Source of the DNA: Roridomyces roridus
Taxonomy: Eukaryota; Basidiomycota; Agaricomycetes; Agaricales; Mycenaceae
Reading direction: 5' to 3'
Length of the DNA: 64,000 nt
Assembly: GCA_029378245.1 (NCBI GenBank)
Contig: JARKIF010000029.1
Span: 1-64,000, forward strand
The position numbers and the translations under genes are program-made. The notes beneath the pieces were generated by a model. It saw only the letters and a program-made list of their open reading frames with translations. It searched no databases and was not told the origin of the DNA. Below are positions 23,040 through 33,925 of this stretch, one piece after another. Each line of letters begins with the position of its first letter. Position 1 is the first letter of the stretch.

Positions 23040-25418
23040 ATGGATAACTAATAAGTACCCTCCTTCGACTTCATTGTCCACACACACATTATTTCTTTCA
23101 TAATATCGAAACCACCGCACTGTACACTACACACTCGTTGATTATTTATTGTACCGCCAAGGGTAATGGTAGAGGGAATGGAAATGCAATGCAATCTGCA
23201 TCTTCCGAAAAGCCCAGAAAGCCCGGGCGGATCAGCCGCTCGCTTAGCACTTGACTCTTCCCACCACATCGGACTCGCACGACGACGACAGCGGGTGACC
23301 ATGGCATTTCTGAGCAAGAGGTGTCGAAGATCTGTATCTTGCCTGCCATCAACAACACGTGATATTCAGTTAACTCCGGCGAGAATGAGCCTCTCAGTCA
23401 GAGAGGATGTCCAAGTGTGCCAATTCACGAGTTCAGGACGACAATCTAATGCATTCCGACCTCAAATAATGATTTCTGGGTCCAATAACGACTTCCTGTC
23501 GAGGTGATCAATGTTGTCTGATGAGGGGGCCAAACAAGATTGTTTGGCCACCTATTGATGGCTGGTTAAATCTGGCAGCCAAAGTGCCCTTGTCGCCATA
23601 TAGATGTTGGGGGGTGTAGGGAGCGTATCCATGAGTGTATTCTAGTACAGAGACTCGTCTTTAGGAGGTTGCAGAGGGCATATCCGGTGCGACCAAACAA
23701 AGTTGTTTGTGGCCCCTCCTCATCAGCACGTGATGTCGATCGCGGGACAGATCCAGATCTTCGACACCTCTTGTTTCTGAGTGTGAATCAAATCTCAACG
23801 TTCATCGCGGCTCTTCAAAATCCAATGTCTCTCTTCCTGGCATCTGCGATGTACAACCTCGGCCCTGTTCGCTTATGCGCTCTCAAAGATCTCTCCGTCT
23901 GAATGAATTTCAAGTTCCCGTCGTTTTGGAATCATTCGCCGCTGTCTCGACCCCAAGGTCCGAACAAAGAAGACTGACTCGCTTGCCGAGGGTTGGAGAA
24001 TTGAGATGTCAGTCCTCCGCGGAGATTGTTGCTTGGTTTCGCGTTTTTCGACTGCTTGCGGATTGCCGTCCAGACTCTAGAGCCTAGTTCTCACCGCTTT
24101 CGACGACGACCTCGGCTCAAATTCAGCGATCTCGGGAGGTGTGATATAATCATATAGGCCCGTCTGGCTCGGTCTGTGTTCATTTGATCCCTGACTCGCT
24201 GGTCGGATTTCTACGCTTTGGGAACTATGGACTGCGACGAAATTGCCTTCGAGAACTTTCTGACTTTGAAGCTGAGACCTGGAGTCAAGTCCACTCCGGG
24301 CTTGTCTGGCCACTGCCACCAGCTCTGACTCGACTCAGTTCGCTTTGCTTTCCCCGTGTTCAGAAGTCATGTGGCTATTCGCGCTCCCCGTTCAGCCGCG
24401 CCTCTTGTGACTACATGGACAGCCAGGGAAGATCCTCCCACTAGTTCGTTAACGTTGAACTTTATACCATATCCGTATTTCCGTATTTCTACTAGACCCA
24501 TCTGTGGTGTGCTTGACTACCAGTTGTCGTTGATGTGGTCGAACATGCTGATATTTCGCCGCTTATGCTATGGATATGACCGTCCTCCGTAATTCTACTC
24601 TATCAACACGATCTATGGGCGGCGATATCATAGACGCGCAGGCGGTCCCGGTTTCCAGGCTGTGTCGGGACCGGGACGCTTTATTTAATCGGGACATCTT
24701 TCTTTATTTTCGACATCCTACCTGTAGCCATGCATCTATTACTGGGAGAAAGGCACTGTAGTAGGATGAGGTGAGGCCGACTCGTGCGGCGTGCGATCCT
24801 CGAGTTCGGAATGGCTGATATTACACTCGTCGACGGTAATTTTAGCGTCAAATCTCCTCGCCTTCAGCGAGCCTCTGATGAATGCGCTGAAATCTCCTGT
24901 ACTTAAGGGTTCAGGCTGGATTATCACGCCGACCCTCACCAAGTCTTCCTTGAAGCGGAGAGGTCTTCGCAACGTCGAATGTATTTTCCGCCTCGCCCTT
25001 GCTTTCCCGCCCCAACTTTCACGGGTAGGCAAAATAGGTGCTAAGTACTGAGACTTCACTGGAAGCGACGATTAGACCACAGCCCACCGCCAACGGGGAA
25101 TGTTATACAATATCTCATCGAGGGCCAGGCACGTCGCTGGGGAATTTGATTCTCTCAATGGCTGGGAATTCAAGGGGTGCCACTGAATAGGATTACTCAA
25201 CTCGAGCAACTCGTGTCGGAATAGATTCAATAGAAAGCCGAACCTCGTACCCTCATTCATGATGAAGTACCAGTAGAGGAATTTCTCAGCAATTGTTTGG
25301 CCATGCACGTGGTCGCGCCAATCAGGGGTTTATTTACGGCACATTACCTCTTGGTTCCGACCACCATCTACCCCCCACTCACTCTCTACGTTTCCTCTTC
25401 TTCTCTGATTCGGACTCT
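23040..25418. other. No gene; contains a foldback element
   Basis: 2.4 kb between the cyclin and the BTB gene. Apart from the foldback at 23307-23781 and homology to the left arm from about 25040, nothing is recognised. A 106-codon minus-strand frame at 24739-25059 has no domain or conservation. Confidence 0.5.
23307..23781. repeat. Foldback/MITE-like element with ~60-bp inverted arms
   Basis: Arms at 23307-23369 and 23721-23781 are inverted copies sharing CAAGAGGTGTCGAAGATCTG and a CACGTG end, with several mismatches. A smaller perfect palindrome (GGCCAAAC, 6-nt loop, GTTTGGCC) lies at 23528-23549, and a similar broken one at about 23688-23712. No transposase and no clear target-site duplication. 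Possibly an aged non-autonomous DNA element. Confidence 0.55.
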
Positions 25419-26316
25419 ATGGCGACCGTCCCCGACAACTGCCATGCCTCTTTCGCCGACAAAACGGCTGACGTCGCGCTCCACTCGGTGGAAGGCACGG
25501 TATATCTCGTGCACAGCATAATTCTACGCAACACCTCCAGCTTCTTCCGAACCATGCTGTCGCTCCCACAACCAGCCGATTCAAAAGCACCTCACGACAT
25601 TCCCGTAGGCGAGAAGGACGTCGTTCTCGAACGCGTGCTGCGCCTCATGTGCGGGATGGAGATTCCCCGCTGGTCCTCGCTCGACGAAATCGAGTCCGTC
25701 TTGACGTTGGTCGAAAAATGGGAAGCTCCAGGCCCGCTCTCCGTCGTCCGCACCGCGGTCACTTCGACGCACTTTGCAGACGAGCCCCTCCGTCTGTACG
25801 TTCTCACATCGCACTTTGGGTGGGAGGAGGAGTCGAAGCAGGTGTTGACCGAGACACTCAAGCTCATGCTATTGAGTGGTGAGCACGACTCGCTACTGTG
25901 TCGGCTTTCTTCGAGGAGCCTCCTCAAGATCGTGACTTTCCACGATCGGTGCAAGACGCGGTTCCGAGATGCGCTGAACGGCGGTGAGCTGTTCTCTGCT
26001 GGAAACGAGGAGCCGCGGATCTGTGGGTGCGGTAAACGCACGGACAATACCACTTGGCGGGCGCTCAAAGCCAAGGTACCGTTCTATTTAACACCCTGCA
26101 TTGAGGTACTAATTCGACTCTCGGTAGCTCTTGACAGAGTTTGAAAAGCGCCCGCTTGGTGACCAGATTCTCGTGGACATGTCCGCCTGGCCTGAAGCCG
26201 CCGCCTGTTGGCGAGAAAAGTGCGGCTGTGGGACACAATATTACGACCAGGTGGCGACTGTGAGGAATATCAAGGAGTCCATCACGAATTCGATTAATCT
26301 TTCACTTGCGGGGTAG
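25419..26316 (+). CDS. BTB/POZ domain protein, copy B
   Basis: Exons 25419-26075 and 26128-26316 with a 52-nt intron encode 281 residues. Domains are as in copy A: an N-terminal BTB fold, a helical C-terminal half and Cys-rich CGCGKR and CGCG motifs. The frame is open further upstream, but the ATG at 25419 is used because the domain starts there and copy A has the same start. The sequence differs from copy A at four residues (positions 4, 8, one Ile/Val and one Asn/Ser). Homology continues through both flanks into the next F-box gene. Likely a ubiquitin-ligase or transcription adaptor. Confidence 0.92.
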
Positions 26317-26745
26317 TTCCGGTTTGTAGGTACCTACATCCGAGCTGCATTGCATCGGTTAATATCCATTATTTCCCCTGGGATTGATATTCTTGGGTCT
26401 TTTCTGAGTCCGAGTGTTCCGTGCTTCTGCCGTCGTTCAGAGTCCAATCCCAGACCACCTAGTCCGAGACGCCAGTGCCACTCGTATGTAGCGCAAAAAC
26501 GCTGTGCAAACAGGTCGGCCTTGACGCCGTTGAAGTAACATCATACATGATGTGCCCTACGAAGATCGACTTGAAAAATCAAGGCGAGTGAACGACATAG
26601 AGGGCCGCGAACTGCACGAACCGGGCTGCAGGAATACTCATGTAGGGAACTGCGCAGGCTTTGGTTGGGCTTTGCGCAGGATTGTGCGCATCTGATGTCC
26701 CAACATTGCTTACATAAATTTTGCTCCCTTCTTCATTGCTACGAC

Positions 26746-27927
26746 ATGGCATCCGCGACCAAACTCCGTGCTCGCATAGACGAGCTTTCGGAGGAGTTGG
26801 AACGCCAGAAACAGATCGTAAAAGACCTCGAGCGCCAACGAAGCACCGTTCAAAGCCAATTGAATGCCCTGGTCGACCCGATGGCGCGTCTGCCGCTGGA
26901 GATATCTTCCGACATCTTCCGCCAGTGCCTGTCATCGAGGCATGATGTGCGCACCTGTTCGACACTCCTGCGCGTCTGCCACGCTTGGAATGCTATCGCC
27001 CTCGCCACGTCTTCGTTGTGGAATGTCATCGTCAGCTCGGACGTTCCAGACGCCAAAGTTGCCGATTTCCTGCAGATATGGCTCCCACGTAGTCGCAGCC
27101 TTCGATTCACACTCACTCTCCGTCGAATCGACCGGGACCACCTCAGTGGTGTCATGGATGTCCTTCAAAAACACGGGCATCGCGTCGGGAGTCTGATTTT
27201 TGTCGACACAGACCCCACATCACTCACCATTCCGCTCCATGCGTTGACAGCCTTGCGGATAGAAGCATCGGAGCACTATCCATCGAGCTTTCCCCTCTCC
27301 AGCATACTCAATTTGCTCCGTGGCGCTCCGAATCTTCAGATATGCGAGTTTGGCTCGGTCCAATGTCATGCGCTTAACGTCGAGGGTACTCTGACCTGCT
27401 CCTCATTACGTGTTCTGGCACTCGTGAACGAACCCTCACGATCCCGGATGTCATCTGCAGAAATTTTGCTTCATCTCACTTTGCCCGCCCTCGAAAAACT
27501 CTACCTGCAGCTCAACATCGACGAGACGGCGTTTCTCCACTTTCTTATCCGATCTTCGCCACCGTTGCGGTTTTTGCAGCTGGATAGTCGAGCCACGGCG
27601 TTGAGCCCAGCGCTCGTGAAATGTCTGCAGACGATGCATTCCCTGACGGAGCTCGAAACCCACTGCCGTACTGAGTGTAATTGGGACATTCTCGACACGC
27701 TGACCGCCACCCCCGCTCTTCTCTCCAATCTCCAAAACATCGCGGTACACGGGCGCACGCAGAGTCCGGAAGGATACCAGCGTGTCGTGGATTTTCTTGC
27801 AAGTCGCCGCGCTACTATCCGGCGCCTCCACCTTGCTGGGGATGATGCAAGGGCGTTTTTTGAAGACGTGGGGCCTGCGGTGCGGGAGTTTGGGGAGGAA
27901 GGAATAGATATAATTGTCGGGCCCTAG
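26746..27927 (+). CDS. F-box/LRR protein, intact
   Basis: A single exon of 393 residues. The start is ATG 26746 (MASATKLRARIDELSEEL), matching the truncated copy at 271-1; the in-frame upstream ATG lacks conservation. A coiled coil (residues about 5-40) is followed by the F-box (MARLPLEISSDIFRQCL, LRVCHAWNAIALATSSLW), the family motif FLQIWLPRSRSL, and then LRRs (LTALRIEAS, LLRGAPNLQICEF, LTLPALEKLYLQL). The tail is GYQRVVDFLASRR...EEGIDIIVGP. This is the best full-length reference in the window for the broken relatives at 4475 and 5932. It is 429 bp downstream of the BTB gene. Confidence 0.9.
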   Translation: MASATKLRARIDELSEELERQKQIVKDLERQRSTVQSQLNALVDPMARLPLEISSDIFRQCLSSRHDVRTCSTLLRVCHAWNAIALATSSLWNVIVSSDVPDAKVADFLQIWLPRSRSLRFTLTLRRIDRDHLSGVMDVLQKHGHRVGSLIFVDTDPTSLTIPLHALTALRIEASEHYPSSFPLSSILNLLRGAPNLQICEFGSVQCHALNVEGTLTCSSLRVLALVNEPSRSRMSSAEILLHLTLPALEKLYLQLNIDETAFLHFLIRSSPPLRFLQLDSRATALSPALVKCLQTMHSLTELETHCRTECNWDILDTLTATPALLSNLQNIAVHGRTQSPEGYQRVVDFLASRRATIRRLHLAGDDARAFFEDVGPAVREFGEEGIDIIVGP

Positions 27928-28080
27928 TGACAGCGTCAGTGAAAAGGTGGTCACGTTGAATCTGGTCGGGGGATTCAAATTGATGTCCACCCCAAGTTTG
28001 TTTCAATTTTTTTAAACAGTTCCTGTTCAACAGAAAAAATCAAGTTCTACTCCTCCGTTGCTCCTCCGAGTCCCGAAAAA

Positions 28081-28780
28081 CTACAGACGTTTCGACCAGC
28101 ATAGTTTACCCCAAAATGACGTTTTCTTCTTCTCCGAGTCCATCTCAGGTGGTCCCGCGTTCATCGACGCTACGACTCCTCCCGACTCTGCCCGTCCATC
28201 CAGAACCTTCCCCGTCCCATCAAGCATCCGCACCGCCAGCCAAAATCTGAGGGCGCGCAGAGTCAAGAAGACCGCCAAAAATGCGAGGGCCGTAATTGTC
28301 GCATAGTCGCCCGTCGACAGCGTGTTGGGATCTGGGATTCCGGTGGTGGGCGATCCACCAGGTGTGGGGCAAGGATTGTCCGCCGAGGGATCGAGGATGC
28401 ATGCTGGGTTGTTGTCCGCAATACTAGAGGCTAACGGCTGTGTGGCATCTACAAGAAATGGTTGTCAAATTTGCCTTCGCAGCGAAAAGACTAAACAAAA
28501 CTCGCCTGATGGTTCAAGATCAACACCAACTTGACGCGCAATGAGAGACTTGATGCCCGAGGAGCTGTTCAAGCGCCATCAAGTTTAAGCGCAATGAAAT
28601 TCAGATGCCACTCACCGCGGTGCCATGGCCGTGAGATCTTTTGATGTGTCGGTATAGATGCAGTAAGAGCGTAGGTCACCGAATGAACAACGAATGCCAG
28701 CCAGCTGTCAAGACATGAATTCTAATTCCCGGCAGTAGGATAAGTAATTATACACACCCGAGCAGGGAAAGAAACAGCAT
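28081..28780 (-). CDS. Small single-pass wall/membrane protein with CILDPSxxNPCP motif, copy A
   Basis: Exons 28780-28758, 28704-28616 and 28448-28081 give 159 residues in consistent phase; the second intron (167 nt) is unusually long and might hide an exon. The N-terminus MLFLSLLGWLAFVVHSV is a signal peptide or anchor. A short extracellular part holds CILDPSADNPCP. A transmembrane helix follows (TALAFLAVFLTLRALRFWLAV), then a cytoplasmic tail of about 45 residues with a basic end. The inverted paralogue at 59101-59688 has the motif twice and lacks the tail. Function unknown; type I orientation is inferred. Confidence 0.7.
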
Positions 28781-29428
28781 GTTCGAATTCGGGGTCCTCA
28801 AGAAGAAAATTGAAATCGAAACAAGAGAAACCGCAGACCAGCTGAGAGGCAAGGGAGAGAAGAGAAGATGGCGGGGTAGGCTATAGCCTGTACACGCTCA
28901 TAATAACCTTGATAGTGAAGATTTAAGAAGCTGATTCCGGTTCCTATGCCAGTCGTGGTTAGTCTCTCGTAGACAGACGCAATAACACTTTGATCTCGTA
29001 CCTCGATCGTGTTTCTTCCCTCAGGCCTCAATCCAATCTGGTGTGAACACTGAGAACCAACCCAGAGCACTGACAACTCACGAGTGAACTGCGGGCACTC
29101 TTGGCCAAGAAGAATATTCATCACGGGAAAAACCCCGCTCAAAGGTGGGTTGTTGTCCCGGATCTTTTTGCAAGGCAGTGAGAGAGAATCTGTGATAGAT
29201 ACTTGGACCCAACAAATGATCAAGGGAATTTACGGGACCGATACGGGACGCAATCTTCGCAGGCAACCACCACTTTGAAGACACGCTCATTGACGGGCGG
29301 AATGGCAAGACAGAAGCGAATTCAGCTCGGGAGGGTGAGAGAGCGGAATGGAGATTTGAACGTGGAGTAAAGGCTGAAGGGAGGATGCATGCATGGGACC
29401 AGGAAAGGGGCAAAAAGGGACAAGTGGA
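28781..29428. other. No gene seen
   Basis: Flank between the small membrane-protein gene and tRNA-Ile. A 141-codon minus-strand frame at 28798-29223 has no domain; parts of the interval match 58900-59100 in inverted orientation. Confidence 0.5.
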
Positions 29429-29524
29429 TGGCCATCGTGGGGGTCGAACCCAAGACCTTCGCGTAATATGGATAGCGGAAATTCAATATTAGCACGACGC
29501 TCTAACCAACTGAGCTAGACGGCC
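29429..29524 (-). tRNA. tRNA-Ile (AAU) with 22-nt intron
   Basis: Acceptor stem GGCCGUC/GAUGGCC with discriminator A, D arm GCTCAGTTGGTTAGAGC, anticodon stem TCGTG/CGCGA and loop CTAATAA with anticodon AAU. A 22-nt intron follows position 37. The T arm is TGGGTTCGACCCCCA. The spliced length is 74 nt. A T5 Pol III terminator follows about 13 nt downstream. The mature sequence is identical to that of 58372-58453, whose intron is only 8 nt. Confidence 0.92.
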
Positions 29525-29667
29525 ATTTTCAAGGGGATACTCGTCCTTCTTGTAGCCCGCGGTCCGAGGGCAATGAATCACACAACTGCTTCGTTCCCTT
29601 CTATCTGCCGGAAGTACTCATTCGAGCTCTCCTATTCCATCCATATTCCACTATCTTGAATCCTCGT

Positions 29668-31315
29668 TCAATACCGCACAACGCAAATCCTCCCCCTCAC
29701 AAAAACCAACAAGATCCCATAAACCTCAAACACCATCGACTTGGTGTTTAAACCAGCCATCGACGCCGGGACCGAGATCTCCAACAGTCTCTCATCCGAC
29801 CCGGGACACAAAATCACCAAACCACCCTTCTCGTCAAGCTGCCTAGCCAGTACCTGCCGCCCACCATGCGCAGAGCGTTCAACGTGTACAGAGGTTGAAG
29901 CCAGATTTTGGGCAATGACGCGGAACCGAGATGCCTCTTTGTGTATTTCGCTCGGCAGACCAGACGAGGGCCCCAGATTTACGAGTGCGGTGGAGACGCC
30001 CAACGTATGCGGGTCCACGAGCGCCGTGTCGCGAAGCCTGAGCTCCTCGCCGTCTGCCGAGAATTCTATGGATTCGCCGAGGGACGATGTAGGAAACTTG
30101 CTTATCGGTGCCAGCAATGCGGGGTGAATCATACGTCGAGTGAATGAGACTTGCGGCCAGTCGAGCACTTCGATGTTGTCGGACAATGGCAGGATATCGA
30201 TGGCTTGCAAGCTACGCCCGGCGGTGGGAGAGCTGACAACGAGAAACACGCTATCTGGATGGTCCTCGTGCATTGCGGTGCAGGTTATTTCACAGTCCTT
30301 CAACGCGTAAAATCAATGTGCCAATTTATCGGAAGGGAAACTTGAAGTACATACGATATCGGGGAGCGCCCACAAAGCGCGGTGGCCACTGTCGAGGTTC
30401 ATGACACCCACCGTATTGCTACTCCTGGCAACAACACGCGAGCCTTGAACGAAAACATGGGTGGCGTGGAACGGCAGTTGGCAAAGATGGGTACGTTTGA
30501 CTGACGGGATCCTCGTCGACCTCGTGTACTCCACGGTAAAGGCACTGAGATAGCTGTTCAACAGGATAAAATTAGTAGAAGATAGACAAGAATGTTGAAA
30601 AACACACCTCCTCGCCTCCCTCTCCTCGTCAAACGCCATAGACAAAACCACAATCTTAGTTTGCACGCCATTATTCCCGCTATACCAATCTATCTCGGGT
30701 ACCCCACGTCCAGGCCATGGCTCACGCCCCGCGCCCGATGCATACGGGACCTCCAGTTGCACCCCGTATTCTCCGTCGATGAGGTCGTAGACTCCAAGAT
30801 GGGCGCTAGACCCAAGGAGGAAGGACCTTCCGCCCGGTAGGACGTTCATATACGTCGGTGGAGCGTGCCCCAGTAGGGAAGGTACACCGTATTTGCGCGG
30901 GCTCCAAAATGCATAGGCCGGGAGGTCGTAAAGATGTGTCAACTCGGAACTCCGAATGTGAGTCGGAGTTGCTGCTGCCCCGGGCTCGGGGAGAGGGGTT
31001 GAACGCCATTTGGATTCGATGGATGCGCTGCGGGCGGAATTCCGAAGAAGGGAAGCCAACGGGGTCGTTTTGAGCGTCTCGCCCAGTGGGAGACTGAGCT
31101 TGTATGCGTCTGAAGCGGAGAGCCAGACGGTGCGGTTGGTCAGGCAGATGGAGCGTAGGTATCTGCACGTCTAATCCGATCGAGTCAGAGTCCTTTCAAT
31201 TTTCGAATAAATCACCACGCACCCTGCTCAAGCTCAAGATATTCGCCAACGAGGAGCCACGCAGGACTATGAGGACGAGTTCGACTGGGAGAAGGTGTAT
31301 GAGACTTATGGCCAT
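29668..31315 (-). CDS. F-box protein with long beta-rich C-terminal part, copy A
   Basis: Exons 31315-31223, 31170-30608, 30553-30355 and 30297-29668, with introns of 52-57 nt, encode 494 residues. The N-terminal F-box is split by intron 1 (LPVELVLIVLRGSSLANIL | TCRYLRSICLTNRTVWL). The rest is rich in short beta strands with Gly/Ser turns (SFLLGSSAHLGVYDL, VVARSSNTVGVMNL, ILLVFVRGRICVVRY), resembling a degenerate propeller, as in Agaricomycete F-box proteins without WD signatures. It likely acts as an SCF substrate receptor. The last intron has a strong GTATGT donor. Gene structure is the same as at 56593-58235. Confidence 0.85.
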
Positions 31316-31852
31316 GGTGAGGGTAGAAAGCAAGGAGATGCTGCTGAGACATCACACGCGTCTGCTTTTAGTTCATTCTTGCCGATCGCTGACAGTGGCA
31401 GCTCACGATCATTACCGCCGTTTACATCCCGGCCTACAAGTGGGTAACGGACTTGTTCCGTCTTTGGGTGCGTTGCAGCTGCCAGCGGGCGAGCTCCGTC
31501 GCCACAATCGTCAACTTTTACCAGCCCAGAGACTTACCTGGCATTGGCAAGCACTGAGCGTATCATAGGAACAAAGGAGGGAGACGTTACTTGCCAAGCG
31601 AAGCACACACACGGCGGGCAAAAGCCAGTGAACCCCAAATAAAGGGTTCCCTGGAAGTCCTTTGTCCGGACAAAGGAAAAAGTGGCTTCTTTGAAGGAAG
31701 CCTTTGTGCGGGTTCGCTGGCTTTTGCCCGCCGTGACATGTCAGACACCTTTCCGCCTTCAAACTCACGGGCGGTCCCGAAGGCCCCGAAACCCGCAGCG
31801 CCCACAACCATGCGTAGGATGCGCGGACTATGACATTGAAGTGATTCAGTCT
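31316..31852. other. 5' flank of the F-box gene plus a small mobile element
   Basis: 31316-31600 is conserved with 56310-56592 and should contain the promoter. 31610-31735 is the MITE described separately. 31739-31852 matches sequence just downstream of the other APN2 copy. Confidence 0.65.
31610..31735. mobile_element. 126-bp MITE, CACTA-like ends, TSD ACA
   Basis: Terminal inverted repeats of 26 bp with one mismatch (starting CACGGCGGGCAAAAGCCAG) enclose a hairpin-rich core. The core includes the perfect palindrome CCTTTGTCCGGACAAAGG. ACA flanks both sides (31607-31609, 31736-31738). The other arm at about 56290-56305 has a single TGT at this point (ACATGTGTGCTTCG), i.e. the empty site. 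A 3-bp TSD with CAC-starting TIRs suggests the CACTA/CMC superfamily. No coding capacity. Confidence 0.85.
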
Positions 31853-33925
31853 TCATCCAATCGAATCCCCGCCACCCGACTCCGACTCCTTCCTCTTCAT
31901 CTCCAACCTCACCTCACTCGACCACTTGAAAAAGTCACACTTCCACTGCGGATCGACCTCTTCCCGCGGGCGCTCCGCCCTCCCTCGATCATACCCCGGT
32001 CCCACCGGCCTAGAAACGTTTCAGAACAAGGGGCGGAGAGAGAGAAGAAAAAAAGATCTCACCTCGCACAAACGAAAAACATCTTACCCTTATTCGGGCC
32101 TGGCTTATTCACAGTGAGCTCCTTTGCAGGTTCCCCATGGACGAGACACCTCGGAGGCTGGATGGGCGCTAAGAGGGACGTCCAAGCGTGTTTGTTCTTT
32201 GTCTTTCCCTTTCCCTGTGTCTGGCTGCTCCCGCTGGCCCCATCGGATTCCTGCGAAAGCGAGAGCGCGAATTTGTAGTCCGCATCCAAAGTGTCCGCCG
32301 CCACCGCCGCCGGGTCGTTCGAGCTGCTGCTGCTGCTAGCCTGCGATTGCGATTTCTGCTGCGTCCCTCCCGCCAAGAATAATGACGCAAGACTCGTCTG
32401 GCCCTTCTTCGCTTTCGGTTTGGGCTTGAGATTGGCCGAGTCCTTGTCCTTCTTAAGCTTTTTACTGCTCGAAGAAGCGACGGGCGGATCTTGAAGAGTG
32501 CTGCTTTTGCGCTTCACAATAGGTTTAGGAGAATCAACGGCGGCAGCGAAAGAGGGAGCCGGTGCGACAGGTCGATCCTCGGTGGCAGCAGGTACGGACA
32601 GCGGCGATTGCGAAGGGGGTTGGACCACAGGAGACGTTCCCACTACCTTCTTGCCGAAAAACGCGTCCAACTTGCGTTGCTTATACTCGTCCCAAAACTT
32701 TGCCGCAATCCGCGGCGGCTCTCCTCCCGGATGCGCCACGACATCCCGCAGCTTGACCACCACCCCATTCGCGTCGGTGATCTCGTCGTGCAGGTCGACG
32801 AAGACGGGACAGTGGTCGCTGCCCTTGATCTCGGGCTGTATGTTGGCCGCTTTGAACCATGGGAGAAGACCCGGCGTAGCAAGGATGTAGTCGATGCGTG
32901 TGCCGTAGTTGGACTCGCGAGCAGAGATTTTGGTGTTCCAGCCTACCCTCGTGTTATCCAAAGAAGGGAGTAAAGACAAAACTCACAAGTATACATTCCC
33001 TTGCGCTCCGGCCAAAATCGACGCACGACATCGACGAGGCAGCCTTTATTACCAGGCTCGTCTGAAACCAGCCAGTCCCGGAGCCACCGATGAGCCCCGA
33101 GCGAATAGAAAGCGTCCTCCCCGCTCACTCCCTCCGCCTCCGCCCGTGCCACCAAGATACTCCCCTCAGCATGGTCCACCACCCCCGCGCACGCATTCAA
33201 ATCACCCACGACCAACACTTCCCGGTGCTCAATCTCCACCAGCCCACGCACCCTCGCCTCGAGAGCGCGGTGGAAATCCATCTTGTATCGAAACCGCTCC
33301 TCATCCCCGCCGTCGTTGGGGCAGTACAGGTTGATGAGAACGAATAAGCCGAAATCGATGACGAGGGCGCGACCTTCAGAGTCAAGTGCGGGAAAATCCA
33401 AGTCAAGCTCTGAAGTATCGTCGAGAACTTGATCTGGGTATGCCTCGCGCCTCGATACGCGCTCCTCCGGGCCCAGCGGCGGTTTAGGCTGTAGGACCCC
33501 GCTCAGACCCTCCTCTGCTTTCAGAGGCCGTAGCAACGAGTTTGTGCGCGCGTAGACGGCGACGCCCGAGTATCCGTTCTTCTGTAAAGGGAAGGAGAAG
33601 AAGGAGTGGTAGGAGGCCGGGAGGCCGACGGCTTTCGGGAGGTTTTGCCGCGCGGTTTTCATCTCTGGACACGTCAGTCGGGGAGTGGGTGCATCAATGA
33701 GTACCTTGAAAACAGATTATATCCGCTTGCAGGAGATTGAGGATGTCGTCGTGCGTTTTCATCGTGTTCCATCTGTGTTCGTTTTGTAGATGCCACCCTG
33801 AGATGCAAGAGGGACGAGTACGGATGATATTGGGGGATTGTGCGGACTCCATTCTAGTACAAGTGAGTGCTACAGTTTGTCGCACATGAAAAGAGACTCA
33901 CAATATTCCATGTCAATATTCGCAT
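31853..33925 (-). CDS. APN2: A/P endonuclease 2 (ExoIII family), copy A
   Basis: Six exons (33925-33902, 33853-33822, 33772-33705, 33664-32987, 32942-32063, 32009-31853) give 612 residues. The enzyme incises DNA 5' to abasic sites and removes 3' blocks in base-excision repair. ExoIII-fold motifs are in order: RILTWNINGVRT, CFQEMK (metal Glu), YSGVAVYAR, VVGDLNACAG, SNYGTRIDYILATPG and KGSDHCPVFVDL (catalytic Asp-His). A Lys/Ser-rich linker carries a PCNA-box-like QTSLASLF. The end is a GRF zinc finger (CLVHGEPAKEL...NKGKMFFVCARPVG...WKCDFFKW). Intron 3 is only 40 nt. Compared with 53307-55340 the PCNA box has lost one of two Phe residues, and a C-terminal extension (GGDSIG) is present. Both copies are open. 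Confidence 0.93.

Larger units (their letters stand above)
25040..27927 (+). repeat. Right arm of the outer inverted duplication (pairs with 1-2270)
   Basis: Inverted homology runs from about 25040 through the BTB gene into the F-box gene, matching 2270 down to 1, where the window ends. The BTB part is nearly identical; the flanks are less so. The cyclin pair (10107-11104 and 21944-23039) has the same mirror arrangement further in, but is much more diverged. Confidence 0.85.

Noticed and set aside
24739..25059. 106-codon minus-strand frame upstream of BTB copy B
   Set aside because: No homologue at the corresponding left-arm position, no domain and no splice or promoter support.
31511..31856. 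Short frames of 80-98 codons on both strands
   Set aside because: They span the MITE hairpin; symmetry arises from the inverted repeats.
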